NCBI GenBank assembly: GCA_016866385.1
Contig: VGMU01000004.1
Location: 1-64,000, forward strand
DNA from: Bacteroidota bacterium
GTDB lineage: Bacteria > Bacteroidota > Bacteroidia > Cytophagales > Cyclobacteriaceae
Direction: 5' to 3'
Length of the DNA stretch: 64,000 nucleotides
Positions 55,208-64,000 of this stretch are shown here, one piece after another (the first letter of the stretch is position 1; every line of letters starts with the position of its first letter). Position numbers and translations under genes: made by a program. The notes under the pieces are model-generated. The model was not told where the DNA came from, searched no databases, and saw only the letters and a program-made list of their open reading frames with translations.

Positions 55208-57316
55208 ATGGCCTTAATAAAGCAAATTAGACAACGTACAGGTCTCGCTATCGGTGTAATCGCGGGAGGCTTGATTTTATTTCTCCTAGGCGGGGATTTA
55301 TTGAGCCCAAATTCTACTTTTTTCACTTCTAATGACAACATTGTAGGGGAAATTGCAGGAGAAGAAATTACCCTAGAAGAATTTGCTCAAAAGGTGGAGG
55401 AGTTTAAAGCCTCCTTCCAGCAAAGAACAGGCAGAGTGCCCGCAGAACCCGAAATGGTTTCCGTGAGAGAGCAGGCCTGGCAGGCCATGATCGTAGAGCG
55501 GGTATTCGAAGAGGAATACGACAAGTTAGGGTTGACGGTCACTAGCGAGGAGCTAATTGATATGGTTCAAGGGAAAAATATTGTTCCTGAACTAAAGTCC
55601 CAGTTAATTAATCCGCAAACAGGTCAATTTGATAAAACGCAATTGATCACCTTTTTACAATCTTTAGAGACTGCAGATCCTGCGCAGCAAGCGGCCTGGG
55701 CTCAGCAAGAAAAATTATTTGTACAAGCAAGAAATCGGGTCAAATACGATAACTTACTTGCTACTACAGAATATGCCACCACTGCCGAAGCAAAGCTGGA
55801 ACATAAAGCGGCCAATACCATTGCCGATGCTTCTGTGCTTTTTCTTCCCTACTACGTCATTCCTGATGGAGACATAAAAATTGAAGACAGTGAGCTTGAG
55901 GCATATCTTTCTAAAAATCAAGAAAAGTTCAAAGTAGGCAATTCTGCCAATTTGGAATACGTGTCTTTTAGCATTCTTCCTAGTGGGGAAGACTCAGCTG
56001 CCGTCATTTCAAAAATTACCGAGCTCACGGCAGGTTTGAAGGTGGCGGAAAATGATTCTGCCTTTGTAAGTCAAAATTCTGAAATTCAACTTCCTTTCCA
56101 AACCTATGCTCCTGGAGACGCTTTGCCCGTATCCCTAAGTTCCAATGTAGCACTGTTAGTGAAGGGGGAAACTTATGGACCTTTCATTACCTCCTCCTCT
56201 ACCTATGTTTCCTACAAGGTTACGGATCAATACACAGGAACGCCGAAAATGAGAGCTTCCCATATCTTGTTTGGTACCGAGGGAATGGACGATGCAGCTA
56301 AAGCCGCGGTAAAGGCGCAGGCTGAAACGGTCCTTGCTGAAATTAAGGCTTCGGGAAATTTTGTAGATGCCGCTAGACAGTATGGTCAAGATGGAACGGC
56401 TCAAAACGGAGGAGACTTAGGCTGGTTTGCAAAAGCCGATTTTGTGGAACCGTTTGCCAATGCCACCTTTGCTGCTTCCTCCAAGGGTTTGCTTCCTAAT
56501 TTGGTGGAAACAGAATATGGGTATCATATCATAGAAGTGACCGAACTTCCATCCTCTGCCTACACCAAGTTGGCAGTATTGGAACTTGAGCTCGTCGCTT
56601 CAGACCTTACCCGCAACGGAGCATTTAGAAATGCGGATTCCTTTGCAGCCGAAAGTGGTAACCGAAATGAGTTTACCGAACTAGCCACTGAAAAAGGATA
56701 CAGAATCATTCAAGCCAACAACGTGGAGGCTACTTCTAGAAACCTCAACAACATCACCGATGCCAGGCAGGTGGTCATATGGGCTTTTGGTGAGGCTTCA
56801 GAAGGCGAGGTATCTACCGTGTTTGAACTAGATAATACCTATCTGGTAGCTTCTTTGGTCAGTAGAAAAGAAGAGGGAGAGGCCCAATTGGAGGATGTAA
56901 AAGATCAGGTAAAGCAGTTGGTGATGAACGATAAAAAGGCTGCCATGATCCAGCAAAAACTTACAGGAAAATCCACCTTGGAGCAGATGAAGGAGGTCTT
57001 CCCAGATGCTTCGTTGAATGAGGTTCCTGGACTACGCCTAAGTGATTCGGTGCTGCCTGGAATTGGATTTGCACCAAAAGCGATCGGAACTATCTTTGGA
57101 TTGAAGAAAACAGGACTTCTTACCCTGCCTGTCCAAGAGGATATTGGGGTGGTGGTAGCCAAATTGAATACCCTTACACCTGCTACTGAAATTGGAGATT
57201 ATACCTCTTACCAAGCCCAATTGGCACAAGGGGCTTCACAGCGTATGACCTACCAGATCATGATGGCCTTGCAAGAGTTAGCCAAGGTGAAGGATTACAG
57301 ATACAAGTTTTTCTAA
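55208..57316 (+). CDS. Membrane-anchored SurA/PpiD-like peptidylprolyl isomerase
   Basis: N-terminal TM anchor MALIKQIRQRTGLAIGVIAGGLILFLLGG; SurA_N-like region; parvulin domain MRASHILFGTEG...GGDLGWFAKADFVEPFANATFA...TEYGYHIIEVTE. Confidence 0.92.
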   Translation: MALIKQIRQRTGLAIGVIAGGLILFLLGGDLLSPNSTFFTSNDNIVGEIAGEEITLEEFAQKVEEFKASFQQRTGRVPAEPEMVSVREQAWQAMIVERVFEEEYDKLGLTVTSEELIDMVQGKNIVPELKSQLINPQTGQFDKTQLITFLQSLETADPAQQAAWAQQEKLFVQARNRVKYDNLLATTEYATTAEAKLEHKAANTIADASVLFLPYYVIPDGDIKIEDSELEAYLSKNQEKFKVGNSANLEYVSFSILPSGEDSAAVISKITELTAGLKVAENDSAFVSQNSEIQLPFQTYAPGDALPVSLSSNVALLVKGETYGPFITSSSTYVSYKVTDQYTGTPKMRASHILFGTEGMDDAAKAAVKAQAETVLAEIKASGNFVDAARQYGQDGTAQNGGDLGWFAKADFVEPFANATFAASSKGLLPNLVETEYGYHIIEVTELPSSAYTKLAVLELELVASDLTRNGAFRNADSFAAESGNRNEFTELATEKGYRIIQANNVEATSRNLNNITDARQVVIWAFGEASEGEVSTVFELDNTYLVASLVSRKEEGEAQLEDVKDQVKQLVMNDKKAAMIQQKLTGKSTLEQMKEVFPDASLNEVPGLRLSDSVLPGIGFAPKAIGTIFGLKKTGLLTLPVQEDIGVVVAKLNTLTPATEIGDYTSYQAQLAQGASQRMTYQIMMALQELAKVKDYRYKFF

Positions 57317-57331
57317 TGAAAGAAATAAAAT

Positions 57332-57361
57332 AAACCCATGTCGAAAGGCATGGGTTTTTTG
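57332..57361 (+). terminator. Rho-independent terminator after the PpiD-like gene
   Basis: AAACCCATG-TCGAAAGG-CATGGGTTTTTTG. Confidence 0.85.
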
Positions 57362-57398
57362 TTTTAAAATTTTTGGAGAGAAAAAAGTAGCTTAGGCC

Positions 57399-57665
57399 AT
57401 GAAGCATACGTTTGATAAGGTTAGATTTAAGGAAAAACTAGAATCCTCTGGTAGCTTTCCCATGCTTTACTTATTTAAATTTATTGTGCCTTCTGGAAAA
57501 AAAACTGAAGTTGGCCTACTTTTTCCTGGGGAAAAAATCATCATAAAGCCCAGCAGTGCCGGTAAGTACGTAAGCACTACCATTGAAAAACGGGTTGAAA
57601 ATGCGGAACAAATTATTGCGCTCTACGAAAAAGCATCCCAAATTGAGGGAATCATTTCTTTATAA
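57399..57665 (+). CDS. DUF493-family protein
   Basis: 88 aa; GSFPMLYLFKFIVPSGKK...KPSSAGKYVSTTIEKRVENAEQIIALYEKASQIEGIISL. Confidence 0.75.
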   Translation: MKHTFDKVRFKEKLESSGSFPMLYLFKFIVPSGKKTEVGLLFPGEKIIIKPSSAGKYVSTTIEKRVENAEQIIALYEKASQIEGIISL

Positions 57666-57675
57666 GGTTTAGCTC

Positions 57676-57909
57676 ATGTGGATTGAAGAAAATAACCAAC
57701 TTAAAAAAAGCTTTGTCTTTCGGGATTTTTCTGAAGCCTTTGCATTTATGACAAGGGTGGCTTTTTTAGCGGAAACCCAGCAGCACCACCCCAATTGGTC
57801 CAATGTGTACAATAGGGTCGATGTGTCATTGACTACTCACGATGCAGGAAATATGGTCACCGAAAAGGATAGAAAATTGGCCAAAGCTATTGACCAACTG
57901 CTACCATGA
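57676..57909 (+). CDS. phhB: 4a-hydroxytetrahydrobiopterin dehydratase
   Basis: FRDFSEAFAFMTRVAFLAETQQHHPNWSNVYNRVDVSLTTHDAGNMVTEKDRKLAKAID. Confidence 0.9.
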   Translation: MWIEENNQLKKSFVFRDFSEAFAFMTRVAFLAETQQHHPNWSNVYNRVDVSLTTHDAGNMVTEKDRKLAKAIDQLLP

Positions 57910-58652
57910 GTCAAACGGTCGTTTCCCTTTATTTGGTACCTACACCTATCGGTAACCTGAAGGACATCACACTCAGAGCCATAGATACTTTAAAATCAGT
58001 AGACGTGATTTTGGCAGAGGATACTAGGACTAGCGGAGTTCTACTGAAGCACCTTCAACTTTCCAAAACCCTGCAAAGCTACCATAGCTTCAACGAGCAC
58101 AAAGCCATAGTGAAGTTGGTGGAGCGGATGAAAAAAGGGGAAAGCTTTGCCCTAATTAGTGATGCGGGAACTCCCGCTATTTCAGATCCTGGGTATTTAT
58201 TGGTGAGGGAAGTACTTTCTGCTGGTCTGGAAGTTTCTTGTCTTCCTGGTCCTACGGCTTTTGTGCCTGCATTAGTGGCCAGTGGGCTTCCTAGCGACCG
58301 CTTTGTATTTGAAGGATTTTTGCCCCATAAAAAAGGAAAAAAGAGTCGAATAGATTCCTTGTTGACAGAGGCAAGGACCATGATATTTTATGAATCTCCA
58401 CACCGCTTGCTGAAGACCTTGGAGCAACTTGTGGAGGCCTTAGGCCAGGACAGACAAGCTGCAGTGGCTAGGGAGCTTTCTAAAATTCACGAGGAGACGG
58501 TCAGAGGTACCCTGGCAGAACTTATAGCGTACTACCAAACTCATCCCTTGAAAGGGGAGCTCGTCTTAGTTGTGGCTGGCTGTCCCGAACATCGAGAATC
58601 TCGAGAGGACAAACAAGCGAAGAAAAAAGCTGGCTGGAATACAGCCAAATAA
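57906..58652 (+). CDS. rsmI: 16S rRNA (cytidine(1402)-2'-O)-methyltransferase
   Basis: LYLVPTPIGNLKDITLRAIDTL; AEDTRTSGVLLKHL; LISDAGTPAISDPGYLLVRE; 4-nt overlap with phhB. Confidence 0.95.
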   Translation: MSQTVVSLYLVPTPIGNLKDITLRAIDTLKSVDVILAEDTRTSGVLLKHLQLSKTLQSYHSFNEHKAIVKLVERMKKGESFALISDAGTPAISDPGYLLVREVLSAGLEVSCLPGPTAFVPALVASGLPSDRFVFEGFLPHKKGKKSRIDSLLTEARTMIFYESPHRLLKTLEQLVEALGQDRQAAVARELSKIHEETVRGTLAELIAYYQTHPLKGELVLVVAGCPEHRESREDKQAKKKAGWNTAK

Positions 58653-58698
58653 CTGTTCCTTCTCTACATGTCTATGTAATTTCCTTTCTTTCGAACCT

Positions 58699-59502
58699 AT
58701 GCTATCTTCAGAAAAATTATCCCAGCTGCTTACGGCCACAAGGACCATTGCCACTCAAGTTGGGGCCTTTATTGAAAAAGAAAAACTCTCCTTTGGAATG
58801 GATAAGGTAGAGCACAAAGGCTTTAATGACTTGGTCTCTTATGTGGATAAAGAAGCCGAAAGACAAGTGGTAGATCAGTTACACGCCATTTTACCAGAGG
58901 CTGGATTTATCACCGAGGAAGGCACTTCTACCACCCGAGGAGAACACTACCATTGGGTGGTTGATCCCTTAGACGGTACTACTAATTTTATCCATGGACT
59001 TCCTGTATTTGCGGTAAGCATTGGCTTGATGGCGCAGGAAGAGGTTGTGCTAGGTGTAGTGTACGAGGTCAATCGTAGGGAATGTTTTTATGCTATGAAA
59101 GGGGGTGGGGCTTTTTGTAACGATCAACCCATTCAGGTCAGTAAAGCGCCCAAGCTGTCCTCCTCCTTGCTTGCTACAGGATTTCCCTATTACCAGTTTG
59201 ATTTGATGGATAAGTATTTCAGTTCCATGAAGCTGCTCATGCAAAAAACCCATGGGCTTAGAAGATTGGGATCTGCGGCGATGGACCTCTGCTATGTAGC
59301 CTCCGGCAGAATGGATGGATACTTTGAGTACAACCTCAACTCCTACGATGTGGCAGCAGGGGTGCTTATTGTTCAGGAAGCAGGAGGAAGGGTGACCGAA
59401 TTTCTTGGAGGGAATAACTATATTTTTGGAAGGAATATTGTGGCCAGTAATGGGGCCATACACGATGAATTTTTGGAAGTTTTGGCAGAGGACTGGAAAT
59501 AA
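58699..59502 (+). CDS. Inositol monophosphatase family protein
   Basis: FITEEGTSTTRGEHYHWVVDPLDGTTNFIHGLPVFAVSIGL; GSAAMDLCYVASGRMDGYFE. ATG 58699 preferred over 58570. Confidence 0.92.
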   Translation: MLSSEKLSQLLTATRTIATQVGAFIEKEKLSFGMDKVEHKGFNDLVSYVDKEAERQVVDQLHAILPEAGFITEEGTSTTRGEHYHWVVDPLDGTTNFIHGLPVFAVSIGLMAQEEVVLGVVYEVNRRECFYAMKGGGAFCNDQPIQVSKAPKLSSSLLATGFPYYQFDLMDKYFSSMKLLMQKTHGLRRLGSAAMDLCYVASGRMDGYFEYNLNSYDVAAGVLIVQEAGGRVTEFLGGNNYIFGRNIVASNGAIHDEFLEVLAEDWK

Positions 59503-59503
59503 G

Positions 59504-60469
59504 CTATCCCAATAACCAATACCATAAACCCAAGGTAATCGCTGAAAGGGGAATACCTAATCCACTCAGCAAGGCTGCAAGGCGAGGTTGCAATCCGAAC
59601 TCCATGGCAAGTAAGGACCCCGTAATCATGGGTGCCATGGCACTTTCTAACACGGTTACCTTAAATTCTATACTTGTTGTAGGCAGGAGTTGGGAGTAAA
59701 TGACCCAAACACAGAGGGGCGCTAGTACCAATCGAAAGCCTAAGCCATACCAAAAAAATCGAGATTGAATCCATTCCTTATCTAAGGAAATTCTCAATCC
59801 AATGACCCCCAAGGCTAGGGGGGCCATGGTCATGCTAATTCCTTGGAGAATTGAATGCATAAAATTGGGGACTTGTATGTTAGTCAAACTTAGGCCTATG
59901 CTCCCAAGCAAAAAAAGAAAGGGGGGAAAGCGAAATATGGTGCCAATGATTTTTCTATTTTCTGAATTGGTTTTTCCATAGCGGGCACCAACCCATAAGG
60001 AAAAGGTGGCAACCAATAAAAAAGACCCTCCCTGATCAATCAGCAAGGCTGTAGGAAGACCTTGATTTCCATATAGAGCTTCCACTACTGGAAAACCCAA
60101 AAAAGAAGTGTTGGCAAGACCTGCTACCAGGATCAAGCAGCCCGTCACTTCCTTTTGCCAAGCAAAAATTTTACCCAACAAACCAAATACTACCCAGGAA
60201 AGAATAAATGTAAACCATGCGGCGGAGATGGGGAGAAGGAGCGCTGTACCAAGCTTTAAGGGCGGGATATAGAGTAGCGCAAGTGCGGGCAACACTAGGT
60301 AAATCAATAGAGCTTGTCCTCCCTGGGCTACTTTTTCCTTAGGAAAATGGCGCTGCTGTTGGAGAAAAAAACCCAAGAAGAGAAAAGCAATAGCAATCCA
60401 TGCACTCATACCAAGGAGTAAGGGAAAAGAATTGATTTCCATAAAGGTAAGCAAAGTGACAAGATTCAA
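59504..60469 (-). CDS. AEC-family (auxin efflux carrier-like) transporter
   Basis: Multi-TM; LVAGLANTSFLGFPVVEALYG; SAMAPMITGSLLAMEFGL. Confidence 0.87.
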   Translation of the reverse strand: MNLVTLLTFMEINSFPLLLGMSAWIAIAFLFLGFFLQQQRHFPKEKVAQGGQALLIYLVLPALALLYIPPLKLGTALLLPISAAWFTFILSWVVFGLLGKIFAWQKEVTGCLILVAGLANTSFLGFPVVEALYGNQGLPTALLIDQGGSFLLVATFSLWVGARYGKTNSENRKIIGTIFRFPPFLFLLGSIGLSLTNIQVPNFMHSILQGISMTMAPLALGVIGLRISLDKEWIQSRFFWYGLGFRLVLAPLCVWVIYSQLLPTTSIEFKVTVLESAMAPMITGSLLAMEFGLQPRLAALLSGLGIPLSAITLGLWYWLLG

Positions 60470-60546
60470 TCCTGGGCAAATACTATCTTTTACCTTCTTC
60501 CTCCCGTACTTATGTGCTGCTCCCTAATTCGTACTGTCCTTGGAGT

Positions 60547-60918
60547 TTACTCCAAACCGAATTGCTTGCGTTTTTCTTCGAAGTATTGGGAAAGTTGAGG
60601 ATAAAAGGAACTTTCAGCCTCTGGAATTCCATCCAATACCAAAGCCATAGGATTAGGGTTGCTATCTTGATTGACTTGCATCCCTTCAATGAGCCAAATT
60701 AATTCTTCTAACTGCAGAGGCTCACTACTGGATGAGGGATAAAGAAGGTAGTCATTGCCATAAAAATCGACTGCCTCATAGTGTATTTTTCCTTCATTTT
60801 CATGGGCATAGATACTAATTTGTTCACCCCATGTACTTTCAGGATAGTGGAGGCGTACCAATAGGACAGAGGTATTTTCTTCTGAGAAAAAAGTAGAAGG
60901 CTGAAATAAAAAATCCAT
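60547..60918 (-). CDS. Hypothetical protein
   Basis: ORF with codon use like its neighbours; ATG 60918 (MDFLFQPSTFF) preferred over TTG 60945; no family recognised. Confidence 0.6.
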   Translation of the reverse strand: MDFLFQPSTFFSEENTSVLLVRLHYPESTWGEQISIYAHENEGKIHYEAVDFYGNDYLLYPSSSSEPLQLEELIWLIEGMQVNQDSNPNPMALVLDGIPEAESSFYPQLSQYFEEKRKQFGLE

Positions 60919-61139
60919 GGGATTATGAGCTTTAGCGTAGGACAAAAATGCAATTTTTGTCTTAAAGTAGGGCTTACTACCTGAATTTTAACCTTTGGTA
61001 AGAATTTTTGAATTTTCCTTCCTTGCAAGACTAGAGATTCATTGGATAATCAGGACTTTAAGGCTATTTTTGAGTTCCCTATTTGGCTGAGCTTGCTTGC
61101 GCATTCCCTTGGCTTCATTCCTATTATTCACCCCTATCT

Positions 61140-62408
61140 ATGAAAAGAGATACCCTAGTTTTTGAACTTATTTCCAAGGAAGAGGATAGACAAAAAAGAG
61201 GCATTGAATTAATTGCTTCCGAAAATTTTACTTCCAAGCAGGTCATGGAAGCTGCTGGAAGCGTCTTGACCAATAAATATGCCGAAGGGCTTCCGGGTAA
61301 GCGCTACTATGGAGGCTGCGAGGTTGTTGATGAAATTGAGCAAATTGCCATAGATAGAGCGAAAAAACTTTTTGGAGCCACCTGGGCAAACGTACAGCCC
61401 CACTCTGGGGCGCAGGCTAATGCTGCTGTCATGCTTGCTTGCTTAAAGCCTGGAGATGCAATTTTAGGATTTGACCTTTCCCATGGGGGGCATCTGACCC
61501 ACGGTTCTCCAGTAAATTTTTCAGGTAAACTTTACCAAGCGCATTTTTATGGTGTAGAAGAGACTACTGGGGTTATCGACTACGATAAGGTGGCAGAAAA
61601 GGCCCTAGCAGCGCAACCCAAAATGATCATTTGTGGAGCCTCAGCCTATTCTAGAGATTGGAATTACGAGAGACTAAGAGAAATTGCCGACGAAGTAGAT
61701 GCCCTTTTGTTGGCTGACATTTCTCATCCCTCAGGATTGATCGCCCGAGGACTGCTGAATGATCCCTTGGAATATTGCCACATCGTGACGACCACAACCC
61801 ACAAGACCCTTAGGGGTCCTAGGGGAGGCTTAATTTTGATGAGAGAAGATTTTGATAACCCTTGGGGACTTACTACCCCAAAAGGAGAAATCAGAAAAAT
61901 GTCTTCTTTGTTGGACATGGGCGTATTCCCTGGTACACAAGGAGGACCATTGGAACATATCATTGCGGCCAAAGCAGTGGCATTTGAGGAGGCACTTTCC
62001 GATGATTATATGCAATACATCCTCCAAGTAAAGTTGAATGCCTCCGTCATGGCTGCAGAATTTGTGGCAAGGGGATATCAGATTATCTCCGGGGGTACTG
62101 ACAACCATCTGATGTTGATAGACTTGAGGAATAAAGACTTGACTGGAAAACTAGCTGAGGAAACTTTAGGTGAAGTGGATATTACCATCAATAAAAACAT
62201 GGTACCTTTTGATACCAAGTCTCCATTTGTGACTTCTGGCATGCGATTAGGTACCGCCGCCGTTACCACTAGGGGATTGAAAGAAGAGGATATGAAAAAA
62301 ATTGTAGGACTTATTGACCGAGCCTTGCAGCACCATGCAGACGATGCGGTGCTTGCGCAGATAAGAGCAGAAGTCAACGCCTGGATGGTAAAATTTCCAT
62401 TGTATTAA
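61140..62408 (+). CDS. glyA: Serine hydroxymethyltransferase
   Basis: [69 protein letters not shown] 61140. Confidence 0.97.
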   Translation: MKRDTLVFELISKEEDRQKRGIELIASENFTSKQVMEAAGSVLTNKYAEGLPGKRYYGGCEVVDEIEQIAIDRAKKLFGATWANVQPHSGAQANAAVMLACLKPGDAILGFDLSHGGHLTHGSPVNFSGKLYQAHFYGVEETTGVIDYDKVAEKALAAQPKMIICGASAYSRDWNYERLREIADEVDALLLADISHPSGLIARGLLNDPLEYCHIVTTTTHKTLRGPRGGLILMREDFDNPWGLTTPKGEIRKMSSLLDMGVFPGTQGGPLEHIIAAKAVAFEEALSDDYMQYILQVKLNASVMAAEFVARGYQIISGGTDNHLMLIDLRNKDLTGKLAEETLGEVDITINKNMVPFDTKSPFVTSGMRLGTAAVTTRGLKEEDMKKIVGLIDRALQHHADDAVLAQIRAEVNAWMVKFPLY

Positions 62409-62422
62409 GCTAATATTTTAAC

Positions 62423-63277
62423 GTGGCCTTAGATCAATACAAAGAAGAGAAAGAAGAAGGAATGTCCTTTTTGGACCACTTAGAAGCCTTGCGTTGGCAC
62501 TTATTTCGCTCGGTAGCAGTTATTTTAATTTTTTCTGTAGTTGCCTTTATTGCAAAAGACATCGTATTTGGGGTCATCATCCTTGGTCCTTCTAAAATTG
62601 ATTTTCTTACCTATCGGATGTTATGTGAGCTTAGCAGCTACCTTCAGCTTCCTGCTTTGTGTATTGATAACCTCCCCTTTACCATTCAAAGCAGACAAAT
62701 GACGGGACAGTTTTCCATGCACATGACCTCAAGTATTGTAGTAGGCCTCGTCGCAGCTTTTCCCTATGTATTTTGGGAAATATGGAAATTTATTAGCCCA
62801 GGACTTTACGAAAAGGAAAGAAGGGCCGCAAGAGGGGCTGTATTTTTTGTGAGTTCTTTATTTTTATCAGGGGCCCTTTTTGGATACTATGTCCTTACCC
62901 CCATGTCTATCAATTTTTTGGCCAACTACCAGCTAGACCCTAGCATTACCAATGAATTTGATGTGACTTCTTATGTGTCTACCCTGACCATGTTGGTTTT
63001 GGCCTCTGCAGTCATGTTTCAATTGCCCGTAGTAGTGTATTTTCTTTCCATGTCCGGAATTGTTACTTCTAAGATGTTGAAGTCCTACAGGAGGCATTCT
63101 ATTGTAATTATATTGATCGTATCGGCACTTATTACTCCTCCAGATGTGGTCAGTCAACTGTTGATCGCCATGCCGATTTTGGTATTGTATGAAGCAGGGA
63201 TTATAATTGCCAAAAGGCTAGAAAAGCAAAGAGAATTAAAGGAAGCGGAGTTTGAAAAAAATAGAAGAGCTGAATAA
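62423..63277 (+). CDS. tatC: Twin-arginine translocase subunit TatC (GTG start)
   Basis: MSFLDHLEALRWHLFRS; FPYVFWEIWKFISPGLYEKERR; SALITPPDVVSQLLIAMPILVLYEAGI. Confidence 0.95.
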   Translation: MALDQYKEEKEEGMSFLDHLEALRWHLFRSVAVILIFSVVAFIAKDIVFGVIILGPSKIDFLTYRMLCELSSYLQLPALCIDNLPFTIQSRQMTGQFSMHMTSSIVVGLVAAFPYVFWEIWKFISPGLYEKERRAARGAVFFVSSLFLSGALFGYYVLTPMSINFLANYQLDPSITNEFDVTSYVSTLTMLVLASAVMFQLPVVVYFLSMSGIVTSKMLKSYRRHSIVIILIVSALITPPDVVSQLLIAMPILVLYEAGIIIAKRLEKQRELKEAEFEKNRRAE

Positions 63278-63282
63278 AGACC

Positions 63283-63720
63283 ATGACCAAGCGAATTGCC
63301 ATAGGGGGAGATCATGCTGGGGTTGCCTATAAGGAGAAATTGATTCAACACTTACGCTCCCTGGGCCATGAGGTAAAAGACTTTGGTCCATACTCCATCG
63401 ATTCGGTCGATTACCCAGATTATGTGCATCCCCTATGTCAAGGTATTGAAAAAGGCTCTTTTGATTGTGGAATCGTGCTTTGTGGAAGTGGAAATGGGGT
63501 TGCGATTACAGCCAATAAGCACCAAGGAATTCGAGCAGCCCTTTGCTGGAATGAAGAATTGGCAGCCTTGTCCAGGCAGCACAATGACGCCAATGTATTG
63601 GCAATACCCGCCAGATTTATTTCCTACGAATTGACTGAAAATATGTGTGATATTTTTTTATCTACGGATTTTGAGGGGGGAAGGCACTCGCATCGAGTCC
63701 AAAAAATTCCCTGCCAATAA
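63283..63720 (+). CDS. rpiB: Ribose 5-phosphate isomerase B
   Basis: IAIGGDHAGVAYKEKLIQHL; DFGPYSIDSVDYPDYVHPL; GIVLCGSGNGVAITANKHQGIRAALCW. Confidence 0.95.
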   Translation: MTKRIAIGGDHAGVAYKEKLIQHLRSLGHEVKDFGPYSIDSVDYPDYVHPLCQGIEKGSFDCGIVLCGSGNGVAITANKHQGIRAALCWNEELAALSRQHNDANVLAIPARFISYELTENMCDIFLSTDFEGGRHSHRVQKIPCQ

Positions 63721-63752
63721 AAAATCCCTTAAATCAAGGGATTTTTTATTGG
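63714..63752. terminator. Bidirectional terminator overlapping the rpiB stop codon
   Basis: CCAATAAAAAATCCCTT-AAATC-AAGGGATTTTTTATTGG: perfect 17-bp stem with 5-nt loop between convergent genes. Confidence 0.9.
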
Positions 63753-63762
63753 AGCTATTGGA

Positions 63763-64000
63763 TTATCTCCCTGCCACCTTCTTCTCTGCTAGTAGAAATG
63801 CATTGTAAAGGTTGGCCATTTTTCCAGATTTGCAGAGCTCTGAAAGGGCATAATCTTTATCTCCTGCTCGTACGGGAAAAGGAACAGGTATTCCTGATTC
63901 TAGAATGATTTGTTTTACCTCTGCTGCATTGAGTTCTGGGAAATGGGAGCGCAACACTGCTGCCAAACCAGCTACTGCGGGAGCTGCCATGGAAGTTCCC
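63763..64000 (-). CDS. C-terminal part of an S8 (subtilisin-like) peptidase (truncated at window edge)
   Basis: Minus strand reads GTSMAAPAVAGLAAVLRSHFPELNAAEVKQIILESG: catalytic Ser motif GTSMAAP, open to the window edge. Confidence 0.9.
   Translation of the reverse strand, partial: GTSMAAPAVAGLAAVLRSHFPELNAAEVKQIILESGIPVPFPVRAGDKDYALSELCKSGKMANLYNAFLLAEKKVAGR

Noticed and set aside
1-64000. Mobile element, prophage, CRISPR-Cas or defence island
   Set aside because: No transposase, integrase, phage structural, Cas, restriction or toxin-antitoxin genes recognised; gene content is housekeeping or metabolic throughout.

Overview
The window is a gene-dense Bacteroidetes-type chromosome segment, probably Cytophagales-like (inferred from TAnnTTTG-type promoters, a TonB receptor, a MurF-Alr fusion, NhaD and DUF5916). 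It carries about 50 protein genes. I saw no rRNA, tRNA, CRISPR array, IS element or prophage. The most notable block is a complete, co-oriented six-gene ebo cluster (eboA-F, 3483-10073). This is a metabolite-traffic system known from cyanobacteria, other bacteria and eustigmatophyte plastids. Here it has no recognisable biosynthetic partner genes next to it, so its substrate is unknown. Other highlights: a TPP riboswitch with a well-matched Bacteroidetes promoter in front of a TonB-dependent receptor (19191-21841); an alkaline-phosphatase-superfamily gene interrupted by one in-frame TGA (1043-1045); a phosphosulfolactate synthase (ComA) homologue; a ~150-nt imperfect inverted-repeat element between convergent genes (21865-22013); an envelope-biogenesis gene run (50327-57316); and several clear hairpin terminators, one of which contains the rpiB stop codon in its stem. 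All product calls come from reading the translated ORFs by eye. No database search was run.
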